A DNA stretch of 64,000 nt from Medicago truncatula (Eukaryota; Streptophyta; Magnoliopsida; Fabales; Fabaceae), in the NCBI RefSeq assembly GCF_003473485.1, contig NC_053045.1, positions 28,494,494 to 28,558,493 on the forward strand. The letters run 5' to 3'. The notes beneath the pieces are model-generated. The model made no database searches. It was given only the letters and a program-made list of their open reading frames with translations, and had not been told where the DNA came from. Numbering within the stretch: position 1 is the stretch's first letter; each line of letters begins with the position of its first letter. A program made the position numbers and the translations under genes. Shown here one piece after another: positions 11,961-24,169 of this stretch.

Positions 11961-12799
11961 GGAGAGAAGATACGCATGTCCATTTCCTTCTATAGGTCTC
12001 ATCACTTTATTGAATAGATTAAATATTAATTAGGTCTCATATTTATAAAACTACCTTTTAAAAAAAAAAAATTATAAGCTACTTCGACCGCTAATTATAC
12101 CAATCAATTAGCCTATCCCCTCCCAACTATAAACTAACCTACAAGTCATCAATTATAAGTTTATTCGCTATAATAGTTTATCAACAATATGCTATTTTTT
12201 AACAAATCAAATTATAAAACAAAAAACCATGCCTCACAATGTGAGCATTGGTAAGTAGTCAATCACCCTAAAATTGCAAAAAAAATTCAATTACCCGATT
12301 GAAATTGAAGAAATGTTAAAAAAAACTTTAAATTATAAAATATCATGTCAGTTTACTCCTCGTTAGTTTTCTCCATCTAACACGATAATATGGTTGTTAA
12401 TTGTCTATATGATATTGTCAAGTGGTTAAAAAACTTACGTCACTCCCAAGGGATGATCAAAACATGATATTTATAGCAATCAGGCAAGTATGTTTAGGCA
12501 TACTTGAGAACAACATCCTATTTAACAAAATACATTATCAATACAAGTCTAATCCATAATCAAAGCAAGTACTTAAATACATGATAATTCTAAAAATATA
12601 TATAATTGGGAATATTTAAACAGGGGCCCAAGGAAGCATGAACAGGGTAGGAAAGACATTCCGACTCAAAGAGCTTTTACAAAAGTATTTATATTTATCT
12701 CTCATTAAAGGCATTAATGGGGCTCAAATCCAAGACATCTCAAATTTAAGTCCTGTCTTTTTATGACTAGATCAAGCCCTTGAAGTTCAGTTACAATAT
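11961..12799. other. intergenic, no gene seen
   Basis: Promoter-side DNA of F-box copy 1 followed by AT-rich sequence. I find no domain-bearing frame and no clear repeat boundary. Confidence 0.4.
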
Positions 12800-13048
12800 C
12801 TTTATTTTGAGGGTGTTATTTGGGGGTGAGTAGTGACGATGGGCGGTGGTGGATACCGTGTTTACAGGGTTTGTTTTTTTGAAGTTTGTTTTAGGTGGTG
12901 ATGTATGTTGGTGGGTTTATCTTCAGGGGTGTTTTTAGGTGGTTATGGTGTACCGTCTATATACGGCACCATTTGTATCTTGTTTCTTTCATACCTTGCA
13001 TCTTGTGAGGATGACGTTTACTTTGCCAATTCAAAAAAAAAAAAAAAA
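12800..13048 (+). mobile_element. possible 5'-truncated LINE 3' end
   Basis: A G/T-rich stretch ends in ttgccaattc followed by about 16 A. It has the composition and poly-A finish of plant L1 3' tails. No coding motif survives and no target duplication was found, so this is tentative. Confidence 0.3.
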
Positions 13049-14390
13049 CTAAAAAATTATAATTTCAATGCTCCTAAAAAAAAAAATGGTGTCCTGAATT
13101 ACCGCCCCTAAATGGAGAGCAATCTTAATTAAGATTTTTTTTTTTTAAAGAAAGCAATCTTAATTAAGATGTTATTGAATCTTGAGAAGAGTTAGTTGAT
13201 CCATGAGCATGACCATGTGCAGCATGTGTATGAACATTTTATGTGACTAACATGTTCATTACCATTTCTTCATCATTTTGTTTTTGTGGATTTACCAAAT
13301 TGGAAATGACAAGCTTGAAATTAATGAGGAAGAAACTGGACACTAAGGCAGTGTGATGTTTGGCTTTCGTTTAATTGGTTGTTTTTGTGTACAGATACTT
13401 CATACATACTATTGTTTGTTCACTTTAATCAAGTACATAAGTAAAATATTAGAGTGGAATTTCCATTGACAGTGAACAACACACATTGGGTAATAACAAG
13501 TAAAGCATAAGTACTGCAATAAGCTTTTGATCATTAAGTTGAACTTTACACCGACCATTCTAATTCCATTTCCATCCACCTTATACTACCAAGTAAAGCA
13601 TAATATCCACATATAGATGAACCATTCCAAGCTTCTTAATTAATGCAATTAGCTTTTGATCATCAAATTGATTGTGTGCTATATGATTGCTAAGTCTGAG
13701 TCTGTGCATATGATTTGTCTTACTGCTGTCCACTCCTTATCCCCCACAGCATAAAATAGATAATAAAATCAAATAAATACATTAAAACAAAAGGAGCATA
13801 TAGGCAATGTCATACAAGCTCAATAGCTCGTACCAATCCAAATAAAGATTTGCTTATGTTTGGATTAGTGGTATAGTGTGAAATGGAGTAGAATGGAATA
13901 GGCTAGTTAGATTTTGAAAAAGAGATGCTATCTAATTTTCTTGACAACATAATGTGTAAGAGTGAAACAAAACCTTGGAAAAAATATTCACATTTTGAGA
14001 GTAAATCAAAATGGAAAAACAAGTATGCAACTATGCATGGACAAAGTATTTCAGATAACTTTATCATTTATATTTTGCATAGCATTCACTCGATCATCTT
14101 GCTTCAAAGTATTTCATATAACTTGATCTGTTCATATAAGTAGGCTGCAAACTCAAAATAAGTTGGGAAATATATCATTCATCTTTCCTTGCTGAATTAG
14201 TTTCCAAATACCAAACGGTGTAGCCAAAGCAAACAATAAAAAGCTTATTGTATTTGTGGGACATTTGTTTCATGGATGAGAAATTCATTCCTATGAATAA
14301 CTTTCCTAAGTTGATATATGGATAGCACAACTTTAATATTGGAAGATATCTGAGATTCCCTCTTTTTCATGGTAGAGTCAAGAATGTTTA
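13049..14390. other. intergenic, no gene seen
   Basis: AT-rich. A pair of caatcttaattaagat repeats flanks a T run near 13120-13165. A 72-codon frame at 13925-14143 has no recognisable domain. Confidence 0.4.
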
Positions 14391-14399
14391 TTTTTATTT

Positions 14400-14713
14400 G
14401 GCTTAATTGCACTTTTGGATCCCTATCTTTTCAAAAGTTGCGGTTATGGACCCCTAACTAATTTAAATACAAAACAGCCCCCTATGTTTTGATTCTTTGG
14501 CAGTTTTGGATCCCCAGTCCATTGTTGACTCGGTCAACGCTGACGTGGCACCCTAAGTGAGGTGCCATGTGTCAATTTATTTTATTTTTTTTGCCTTGGG
14601 GGTCCAAAACTGCCAAAGAATCAAAACATAGGGGGCTGTTTTGTATTTAAATTAGTTAGGGGTCCATAACCGCAACTTTTGGAAAGATAGGGGTCTAAAA
14701 GTGCAATTAAGCC
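14400..14713. mobile_element. fold-back MITE, family GGCTTAATTGCAC (copy 1)
   Basis: The 314-bp element starts ggcttaattgcacttttgg and ends with the near complement. The arms stay complementary for well over 100 bp around a short centre holding a tgacgtggca motif. A perfect 9-bp target duplication, tttttattt, sits at 14391-14399 and 14714-14722. Long inverted arms plus 9-bp duplications point to a Mutator-derived MITE. Copies at 19608 and 21645 share the ends. Confidence 0.85.
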
Positions 14714-16267
14714 TTTTTATTTTATCCTTGACAGAATAGCAGGTCTTGCTAGCCTACTAAGTCTGTTCATTAGAGAAAAAGAGAAACTATAAAGAAATTA
14801 AATGGGAGTGCTGGCCAAACCTATAACTTTATCAGAGTTTGTGTCACAGATACACTTCGTTACTCTCATGGATTGAATGATACCAACTTATATCATCTTA
14901 AACATGAGGTAACTTGAGGTTTGGTCTTATTTTTTTCACATTGCATGTATTATATGTGTGTCACAAATCACAATACACTTCCTTACTCTTTCAGTGCATA
15001 ATACAGAGGCATTAAATCTTTTTTACTTTTCATGTAATCGTGCAAAAAAACATGTAATCACACACCCTGATTTTTAATATTGATAATCATTTAGGATGTG
15101 ATTTTGTCCCTCCCTCTATCAGATAGTGGCAATACCAAAATAAAATCTCATAGATCATATAGAAAGACAAAATGAACAAACTCCAAAACTGAACAAAAAA
15201 AACATGCCTGAAGCTTGCAGCTTCATTGATTCAAGGTCTAACATAGTTGCCAAAATAATTCTGGCAATACAATATTTGGATATGCTAAAGCACACAAAAC
15301 ACAAGCAGTCATTATCCAGTCAATGTGTCTTACTATATCCACACAAGCAGTTCGAGCATACAATTTGGTTTCATCTTAGAATAAACAGACACACATAGGG
15401 CATCAATTCAAATCAACTTCACATTGCAATATAACACTCCTTCATTATATGCTCATTATAACTCAAAAAAAGCTGTAACAATATAAAGTAGATGAAATTG
15501 TATACTATTGACAAATATAGAAGAACAAGATTGAACAATTTCGATTTAAAATCAATAGTTCATATTGGATAACACTTTTAATCTATCAGTATTACCACAA
15601 TCTGGTTGACTTGTAGTGCTTGTACTTATCAGATGAATGAAGAACAAAAAACAGGTTTTATATAGAACATCTCTTGTTCTTCATCATTAGAGAATTCTAT
15701 GCAACAAACCAATATAAGCTTTGATAACTAGATTAAGAGGGTGAGGTGGTCTTCATTGAAATCTTGGAGAAATCCAAATGATCTTCAATTGAATTAATAT
15801 CCTGTAGCAAATATTGAATAATATTTTAAGATCATAACCATAAATGATAAAATCATTAGAGTATAACGATAAAATAAATTAATATAATTAAAAAATTTAA
15901 GAGCAAAAAATTTATATATTTTAAGAAAAAGTCTTATTCTCAACCACGAATGTAATAGTATATACAAAGTCAAGAGATATAAAGTTGTGTTGACGGCCGG
16001 AGTTAATGTCTAGAACAATAAGAGAGGGTGAAAGTTCTATCACCACCCCACAACATCATACCAACAAATATTAACATGCCAACTTTTTTCATTAAAAAAT
16101 AAAGTATATAAACTTTGTATGGAAGAAAAGAAAGTCTGTAAACTTCATACCCATACTGGTACGAAGGATTTCTTTGACCCCTTGCGCAAGCTTTTTTCTA
16201 CTCTTCTTTTCTTTAAACTGGGTGTGAAAATCTTTACCTTCTCTAACCTACTTGAGTGACTTACAAT

Positions 16268-17994
16268 TTATCGCGTAAAGTCCAACTCAGTTTTTATGTC
16301 TTGAATTCCTTTAAATTCAAATGTAATGAGACTGGTTATAAGACATGCCGGAGTCACCGATGGCTCCACCCAACTCGAGTTTCCAACCTCCTTTCTTCGG
16401 AAATTGGTTTGAATTTTTCTCTGCATGTAAACCAAAAATTATCATTAGAATTCTTCAACTGGCATATAGTAAATAGTTTCTGTTATATTATTAAGTAAAT
16501 AACGATAAAATTGTAAATAAAATAGTTTAAAAGAAGGTTAAATTGGTAGGAAAATCTACACAAATATAGTTCAGATATCTATTGTTTTTAATTAATTAAT
16601 TTGTTTATCGGTTTTATTTGCAAACTCCATGTATCTTTTGCTAAGTCTTTGCTATTATTGTGCCAGATTTGAGCTTATTATATTTTATTTTTAAAAACAA
16701 TATTGTGCAAATATAGTTAAAAAAAACATCATACACACCTTAACTGCAAGATCCTTAAGTTTTGGAGCATTCTGCAGAAAGCTGACGAGCATATTCCAAC
16801 TGCAACTCTCAGATATTTCAACTGATAAATATAACAAACTGTGAAAAGTGAGAAGATGTAAGTTGTCAAGTTTGTCCTCGATGCTGAGAAACTGCATAAC
16901 AAAATAAGAAAATGAGAATAGAATTGCATGTGGGTGACTAAATATGGAACTTGTAATTGAAAAAGAAAAGATTTTATTAAACTTACATGAAAAGTGTTAG
17001 AACCGAGAGCCAATGATTTGACATTAGAAAGTCCTTTCAAGAGTGTATACAAATTGTTAAAATCCGGAAGCTTACAAATGGAAAGCCTAGCTCGATCAAG
17101 ATTGGACAAGCTTGCAAACTCATACTTTCTAGGTTTCATTGAAAAATCAGTAATAGAAAGAACTTCGAGTGACGGGGCATTAATTTGAAGTGGACAACAC
17201 TTAATAACAGAAGTAGGCATATATAAATAAAGGAATAATCTCTTCAATAAGTGAAAAGAGATGTTGATGGGTATTCGAAAGGTCTCATTTAAAAGAAGTT
17301 CCTCCAGACGAGGACAACCAGATAGAAAATTATTGAGATCATACTCTATACTATCCTCAAAGATAGAATACATCACAGTTTCATGGAGATGAAGAATCTT
17401 TAGTGACGGTAAATGTACATGAAAAGAGGAATTGAGTGTTGGTTGAATTCTGCCCCGCAATTTTAAGACTACGAGTGACTCACACGTAGAAAGCCGGAGC
17501 GGCAATAAGATTTTTTCATGCAGAAACAAATCCAGGTCAAGTTCCTGGACCTTGAGATCTAATGCCTTTGAAACCCACATGTCTACATCATATGGCTGGC
17601 AGCCTTTGTCACTATGAAGCCTTAGTTTTCTTATATTTTCGGTGCGTCTTAGGAGAGCAAAATTTACAAATGCCTTTGAAACCCACATGTGTACATCATG
17701 TGGCTGGTATGGCTGGTAGCCTTTCTCACTATCAAACGTTAGTTTTCTTCTATTTTTGTCGCGTCTTACGAAAGCAAGCTGGAAAGATAGGATTTCTTCT
17801 TTTGATATCACAGGACCTGAAATCTCTGGTAATTGAAAGTGAAGGTTGGGAATCTTGGTGCAGATCGACTCCCATCTTTTGGATAGAACACATGTTCTAT
17901 AAGACTCTTTTGTTGATAGGAAAGACAAAATATGACAAATCAAATCGTCTGAGAGATTGCTTAATCGATCATGTTTTTCATCAGAGCACGCCAT
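16268..17994 (-). pseudogene. F-box/LRR/FBD protein, copy 2, truncated in FBD: complement(join(16268..16420, 16739..16891, 16987..17994))
   Basis: Paralogue of the gene at 9124-11077 with the same three-exon layout. Exon 1 has 336 codons (ATG at 17994) with F-box [19 protein letters not shown] and leucine-rich strands; exon 2 has 51 codons ([19 protein letters not shown]). Exon 3 opens the FBD domain (SSWVEPSVTPACL, TFEFKGIQDIKTELDFTR) but meets TAA at 16268-16270. Copy 1 has TAT (Tyr) at the same codon, the 51st of exon 3. The predicted product is 437 aa and lacks the second half of FBD. The F-box and LRR parts have no stop, so a truncated adaptor could still be made. I list it as a pseudogene because of the nonsense codon, but it may be a functional short form. 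Confidence 0.75.
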
Positions 17995-18002
17995 GACCTA
18001 AT

Positions 18003-18642
18003 CTGAACAGCAGAGTAAAGTTATGACATGATTGAATTTCATTAGCAATAAACAGAGAGATTAACACAATTTCAATAAAATTAGATTCCAGAAGTAACAA
18101 ATCATAAACATGATTTCGACAAGGGAAACTTGCGAGAAGTGATAAAAACAGTCAGAATGCACAATGATTTTATTAAGTCAGAAATTCAAGTGCTAAGTTC
18201 CAATGACATTTTTTGGTTTATATTACAACAAGACACTTGAAAAAAAAAATCATACGAATCATAACGAACAATACATAATAACTTAAAATCTTCGAAATAT
18301 GTACAAAATGATCAATGAATAGAAAACAATGGAAAATAGAGTAATGAATAACAGTGAAAATGCATGTATAGTTCCAATGACATTTTTTGGTTTATACTGC
18401 AACAAGAAACTTGAAAATGCAATGTACGTCGATCTTATAAATCATAACGAACAATACATAATATTTTTTAAAATAAAACTCAAAAATGGTCAAAATTTGT
18501 ACAGTAACAACAAAAAACCAACAGCTAACAGAAATTCTAAAATCACTTTTTGAACTCAAATTAGCAGTAGTGAAAATTGAGTCAAAAATTTAATTGAAAA
18601 ACAATCAGAGAAAAAGAATAACAACGGTGATCTCGCACGCAC
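18003..18642 (-). other. 5'UTR intron of F-box copy 2
   Basis: A donor of the same AAG|GTGCGT type lies at 18642-18641 and a ttcag acceptor just upstream of the ATG at 17994, matching the intron of copy 1. It is about 120 bp longer because of an internal duplication of the ccaatgacattttttggttt block. Confidence 0.5.
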
Positions 18643-19464
18643 CTTTTGAATTTGTGAGTTCAGAGTAACGGAAAGAGGTGAAAATCTGTAGAAACAAACA
18701 AATATCGATTAGAAATCAAGAATAATGCTGCAAATGTGACAACTATATAACATTAAAGTATTGTTTGCTCAATTTATAATAAACAAAAAAACAAGTTTAT
18801 GAATCTGAATGCAATTAAGTATTATGAGTATTGTGAAATTGCAAATGTGACAGATATAACAGCAAAATCAAAACACAGAATAAGCTGAATTGAAAATGTT
18901 GTAAGATCAGAATTTGAAGAAAGTGTATGAGGAGTTTTAACAAACATGTTAAGTGCATGATTAAAAAGAAAGGGGAAATGTGAAAATTGTGAATGATGAA
19001 TCGGTTGAACAAAAAAAATTGATCGATTGAAGCATAGACGATTACCCTAGGAATGAATGAATGAAGTAGAAACCCTAAGAAATTGTGTTCGATTCGAGAA
19101 ATTGGAAGCAGAGAATGTTTAGAAATGTTGAAGAGATCAGAAACGTTTACGAGTGAGTGAGTGAGTGAGGAATGTTGGAGCGAAGATGAGAACAAAAAAA
19201 TACGCGGCGTGTCTTAAAACTCATTTAAAAAAATTAAAAAAAAAATCGAAAGGTTAGAAATTCATTAGAATTATGCTCTTCTACCAACACGTTTTGCTAA
19301 TTCCCAACTAAACTTTCGAAAATATTCATGCATGAGTTAGCTCCCACTAGTGTTAGTTCTGTATGATTATGCCCAACTTAGATTAACTCACGTAGGGGTA
19401 TTTTAGGAGGTTTGGTTGGGAACGAGCAAAACGTGATTGGAGAATAGCAGAATTCGATTAATTA

Positions 19465-20589
19465 CAGGGCTTGACCCTTAGATATTGAGCCCTAATTTTT
19501 ATAGGTTTTTTAACCCGGCCCTAAAAAGTCGGTACCCGTTAGGTCTAGCCCTAACGGGCCGCGGGTAGCCCTTTAGCCCACATAACAAAAAAGTCCTATA
19601 AGTTATAGGCTTAATTACACTTTTGGTCCTCCTGTTTTGGCCTACTCACGAAACTGGTCCTGCCCTTTTAAAACAGAACAAAATGTTCCTTCAATTATCA
19701 TTTTTGTTGCATTTTTCGTCCTACCCCCCATTTTATTCTCCAAAAACGCAGAGAAATGACAGTTTTAGACCTACCCCCTATGTTCAACCATGAAATAAAC
19801 AAGGAATAAAGCATGCGGGTACAAAGAATCCACTTTATTCAACACACTAACCAAAAAAACCCTAATTTCTAAGATATGTTTCAAATTAGGGTTTTTTTGG
19901 TTAGTGTGCTGAATAGAATAGATTCATTGTGCCCACATGTTTTATTCCTTGTTGATTTCATGGTTGAGCATAGGGGTAGGTCTAAAACCGCCTAAAACTT
20001 TCATTTCTCTGCGTTTCTGGAGTTTGAAAATAGGAGGTAGGACGAAAAATGCAACAAAAATGATAATTGAATGACCGTTTTGTTCTGTTTTAAAAGGGAA
20101 TGACCAGTTTCGTAAGTAGGCCAAAACACGAGGACCAAAAGTGTAATTAAGCCTAAGTTATATATATTTTTCAGATAATTTTTTACTTAGTTGATTATCA
20201 AAGTAAAAAATAAAAGTGAAAATTCAATGAATTAATACACAAATATAAAAGTAATATAAAATTATATTTACTCGTTTTGTTATTTATAATTTTAAAGATC
20301 AAATATATAAATATCTATAACCATAACGTATGGAATTGATTTAAAACTACTTTCCTTGTCATTTTAGTTTTCGACGTTTGTAAGAAAAATGTTTACAATT
20401 TATTTTTGTGATAGACGTTATTTAAACATATTAAAAATACTAATTATAAGAAATTTTATAGAAGTATTTTATAGTACTTTTTATTTAAAAAATTTAATTT
20501 TTAATACGGATCTGCCCGTTTAGCCCGCGGTCTATATAGGGCCGGACTCGAGATAATATATTTCAAGTCCGTTTTTCAATCGGGATTTT
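19465..20589. mobile_element. degenerate hAT-like element split by a MITE
   Basis: GC-richer flanks stand out from the AT-rich surroundings. The left part holds gggccgcgggtagcccttt and the right part cccgtttagcccgcggtct, related inverted subterminal motifs. The MITE at 19608-20153 lies between them. No coding region and no confirmed termini; the name is tentative. Confidence 0.3.
19608..20153. mobile_element. fold-back MITE, family GGCTTAATTRCAC (copy 2, long form)
   Basis: The 546-bp element begins ggcttaattacacttttgg and ends in its complement. Almost the whole element folds on itself: the left arm (gttttggcctac, aaaacagaacaaaat) is mirrored on the right, with a loop near 19850-19900. A perfect 9-bp target duplication, taagttata, lies at 19599-19607 and 20154-20162. 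Only the outermost ~20 bp match the 311-314-bp copies. Confidence 0.85.
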
Positions 20590-20703
20590 TTTACCCATAA
20601 TTGATATGTGATAAGTAGTTTTATTTGATGAATACCATGAGATTTAAGTAATTGAATCATTAAACACCAGCAAGTGTTTCCTCACATAAATAAAAGTAAA
20701 ACA

Positions 20704-20783
<80 letters not shown>

Positions 20784-20850
20784 CCAGTGGTATGGTTGTA
20801 AAAAACATATCATTAGTCAAGTTAAATAACACCAAGAAAAATTAAGAGAC
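20590..20850 (-). pseudogene. F-box/FBA pseudogene fragment interrupted by a microsatellite
   Basis: The + strand motifs gatatgtgataagtag, ccatgagat and cattaaacaccagcaagtgt match 3490-3575 in the FBA pseudogene. After the microsatellite, ggttgtaaaaaacatatcatt matches 3630-3660. The (AT)n(TG)n array therefore grew inside this relic. No usable frame remains. Confidence 0.5.
20707..20783. repeat. (AT)n(TG)n compound microsatellite
   Basis: About 54 bp of alternating AT followed by about 23 bp of alternating TG. Confidence 0.95.
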
Positions 20851-21644
20851 CAAGTTAATGCAACTAGGTTGCTTATCTTGTGTGACTTAATGCAATTTGA
20901 CTCTTAATCTTGTGAAGTTAATGCATCTTTATCCATCAATAGAATATGATAGTATGTAGGGTTGGGAATAGGTTAGGCTGGCTTACAGGGGTCTACGACC
21001 TGGCCTGTTTAAGTATGGTCTGGCCTAGCCTATTTATTAAAAAGGTCAGGTTGAGGCTTTTTAAAAAGTCTATTTGATAAAATAGGTCAGGCTTAGGCTT
21101 TTAAAAAAGTCTGTTAAGCCTGCTAGACCGGTCTATTTATACCCATAAGTTAAACCTAATATGCCTAATTATTATTATATTAATACTATATATCAACAAA
21201 AAATCATTCTCAATTCCCATTGTCTGCTAAAAAAACGAAATGACAAACTCACAAACTCTATTTCCCAATTCCCATTTAAAATCATTCCCAATTCCCATTC
21301 CTTTGGCTTCTCTTGAATCGTTTCTGCTGCTTTTTGAATCGCTGCTACCTTATCGCCGCCGCTGCTACCTTATCACCGCCGCCGCCGTATCAGGTTTGAA
21401 TCGTTGCTACCTTATTTGAATTGGAACTTCATTATTGGATTTTTTTTTCCCCTTTTTATCGCTGCTACCTTTTCTTCTTATCGCTGCTATATTATTGGAT
21501 TTTTTTACCTTATTGGATTTTTTTCCCCTTTTTATCGCTGCTACCTTATGTATTCCCCCTTTTTTTTTTTCTTTATCGCTGCTACCTTTTCTTCTTTCCC
21601 ATTCGTTATTGGATTTTTTTCATTGTCTCATATAGTAAATTTTT

Positions 21645-21955
21645 GGTTTAATTGCACTTTTGGACCCCTATCTTTCCAAAAGTTGCGGTTATGGACCTCT
21701 AACTAATTTAAATACAAAATAGCCCCCTATGTTTTGATTCTTTGGCATTTTTGGACCCCCAGTCCATTGTTGACTCGGTCAATGCTGACGTGGCACCCTA
21801 AGTGAGGTGCCACGTGTCAAAAAAAAATATTTTTGCCTTGGGGGTCCAAAACTGCCAAAGAATCAAAACATAGGGGGCTGTTTTGTATTTAAATTAGTTA
21901 GGGGTCCATAACCGCAACTTTTGGAAAGATAGGGGTCCAAAAGTACAATTAAGCC
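21645..21955. mobile_element. fold-back MITE, family GGCTTAATTGCAC (copy 3), nested in the hAT element
   Basis: 311 bp, very close in sequence and length to the copy at 14400-14713, including the central tgacgtggcaccctaag. A perfect 9-bp target duplication, taaattttt, lies at 21636-21644 and 21956-21964. The near identity suggests both moved recently. Confidence 0.88.
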
Positions 21956-22225
21956 TAAATTTTTCCCCTTTTTATAGTGTTTGTTCTTGTGATTTCCATG
22001 CTTGCATGCTTGCATAGAAATAGAAATAGAATCATCTAATTATGTCATACTTAAATTTTTTTTGTCATAGTAGAGCTTCTAATATTAGGAAAATAGATGG
22101 GTAATCAAATTTTTTATCATATTCTTTTTGATATACAAGGCAATAAGCAGAAACTAATAAAATTGATTAATAGTTTTCTACTTAATATAACACATTTTCA
22201 TTAATGTTTTTACCATGTACAACAA

Positions 22226-23388
22226 ATGTCTTCTCAAGCAAATGAAGAACCAACTCAAGCAGGAGCAAACACAACTCAAGAAGAAGCAAATGCAACCCAA
22301 GAAGAAGAAACTCAAGCTGAACCAATTGTTGGGATAAAGAGGAAAAAAACAAGTGTAATTTGGAAAGATTTCGATGAAAAGGAAATTACTAAAGGTGTGT
22401 TTAGAGCTGTTTGTAAACACTGCAAAGTTGAGAAAATGTGTAAACTGCTAGAAGTGTTCAATTCTGTTACTCATGTGATCTCAGATAGTTTCTCAACTAT
22501 TTAATTGTTGTACTTTATTACTCTTAGAAATGTTTAATATAACTAGTGTTTAATATAACTATTTTGAATGTAGGTAGTGAGTATCCAACTGCAAATTTGT
22601 ATATGCCAGAGGTCTGAAGGGTGAAGCAGGTACTTGATATGGCGGATGAAGACGAAGATCTCTTTATGAGAGAAATGGCAAAACCAATGAAAAAGAAGTT
22701 TGACAAATACTTGGGGGAGTGTAATTTGTTGATGGCTATAGCTAGTGTTTTGGATCCTAGGTGCAAATTTCACAGTGTTTGTATATGTTTTCCCAAGATA
22801 TATAAATCCAAGGAAGTTTCTGATGAGAATATAGAGAAGGTTAGGCGTTCCTTGGAGTTATTATATGATGAGTATGTGGCCTTATCTTTGGAAGAGTCTT
22901 ATTTGATGCCTGCTGTTAATTTGGATGGTGATAATCCATCTTCCTCTCAAACAAATGTTAAAAATGCCACTGAAATTGATGACTTGTTACAAACCATTCG
23001 GGAGCAAGAAGCCATTTCTCCCACGAAGTCAGAATTGCAAGATTATCTTGATCAAGGTGTTCATGTTGTTCCTAACTCTGAATCCTTTAGTGCTTTGGAC
23101 TGGTGGAGGAACAACAACATGAAGTATACGATCTTGTCTAAGATGGCTGCTGATATACTACCTATTCCAATCTCAATTGTTGCATCCGAGTCCACATTCA
23201 GTGCTGGAGGTAGAGTTATCGATGAATTTCGCTCTAGATTAAATGAAGAATCTATTGAAGCTCTCATTTGTGGTGGTGATTGGTTCCGTCATAAGTATGG
23301 TGTGAAGAACAAATCAAAGGTTATTCTTTGTCATGATATTTTACTAATATTTATTCATATATTCATATGGTATTCTTTAGTCCAATAA
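22226..23388 (+). pseudogene. hAT transposase remnant (BED finger start and C-terminal dimerisation domain)
   Basis: A first frame from ATG 22226 has an acidic, Gln-rich leader and then the first half of a BED zinc finger (SVIWKDFDEK and CKHCK). The His half is missing and a stop follows. A second frame (about 22621-23388) encodes the C-terminal part of an Ac-like transposase: YLGECNLLMAIASVLDPRCK, PKIYKSKEV, then the hATC dimerisation block with FSALDWWRNNNMKYTILSKM, VASESTFSAGGRV and LNEESIEALICGGDW. The RNase-H-like catalytic core between them is deleted. The product could not catalyse transposition, though the dimerisation domain could in principle be expressed. Confidence 0.85.
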
Positions 23389-23439
23389 CTAAAGTATTTT
23401 TTTCTTTTGGTTCCCAAGGTTGATAAAGATGAGATACAA

Positions 23440-23660
23440 ATCAACTTGAAGATTTGATATCATTTTGATTTTTTGGGCTGGTTTGTGTACATGAAGCTGA
23501 TCAGTGATTTGTTGACTTGTGTGATATGTTGAATTATGCTGACTTTTGCTACACCTTGAAGATTTGATATCATTTTGGTTTTTTGGGTGGTCTATGTACA
23601 TGGAGCTGACTATGAGTGATATGTTGACATGCTGACTTTTGCTACACTTGAGTTTTGACT
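23440..23660. repeat. 108-bp tandem duplication inside the hAT element
   Basis: The block gaagatttgatatcatttt starts at 23448 and again at 23556, each followed by gtacatg(a/g)agctga and later gctgacttttgctacac. The two units have diverged slightly. Confidence 0.8.
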
Positions 23661-24169
23661 AAGACCATGTGACTATGAGTCTATGACTAATGAGTGTCAC
23701 TCTATCACTCATTTCTTTTTTTGTTTTCTCATATCAAACACTTTATGAAATCATATTATTTTCTATTTTTTGGTGAATTGTAATCAAATGGTTGATAAAC
23801 ATTGATGAGTACTAACGAAAGATTATTATTATTAGCTCTAAATTAATTGTGATTTGTTGTTTTGTTGTTATAGGCTTTTAAACAGCTTGCTATGTTGTTA
23901 AAATTTGTTTTTAGGAAAATAGGCTTTATGACCTGTTTAGCCTATTTAGTATGTAAAATGAACTATTTGATGACCATAATGTTAAATAGGCTTCAAATTA
24001 GGCTTTCAGACCAGGTTAGGCCAAGAAAAACGACCTATGATAGGCCATAGGCCAGGCTTCGTATTTATGACTCGGGCCTTTCAAAGCCTGACATGGTCTG
24101 GCCTATTCCCAACCCTAATAGTATGTCTCATAAAGTCTTAGTTTAACGGGAAAAATACCGAAATTGTTA

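Larger units (their letters stand above)
14930..19190 (-). repeat. tandem repeat unit 2 carrying F-box gene copy 2
   Basis: Homologous to 7940-11960 from the downstream region to the 5' leader. Examples: 15150-15420 matches 8220-8460 (aacagacacacatag, aagcagttcgagcata), and 18600-19190 matches 11580-11960. The 5' part contains an extra internal duplication: the block ccaatgacattttttggttt occurs near 18203 and again near 18376. Confidence 0.75.
20957..24117 (+). mobile_element. hAT transposon, internally deleted, with perfect TIR and 8-bp TSD
   Basis: The ends are tagggttgggaatagg (20957-20972) and its exact complement ending at 24117. A perfect 8-bp target duplication, atagtatg, lies at 20949-20956 and 24118-24125. 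Eight-base duplications and TAGGG-type ends define hAT elements. Repeated subterminal motifs (aggtcaggcttaggctt, ggcctagcc) fit transposase binding sites. Inside are a fold-back MITE (21645-21955), remnants of transposase (22226-23388) and a 108-bp-period duplication. The element is 3161 bp and non-autonomous. Confidence 0.92.

Noticed and set aside
21404..21706. Three overlapping Phe/Leu-rich frames in the hAT element
   Set aside because: They come from a repeated ttttttcccctttttatcgctgctacc pattern in subterminal DNA, readable in all frames, not from a protein.
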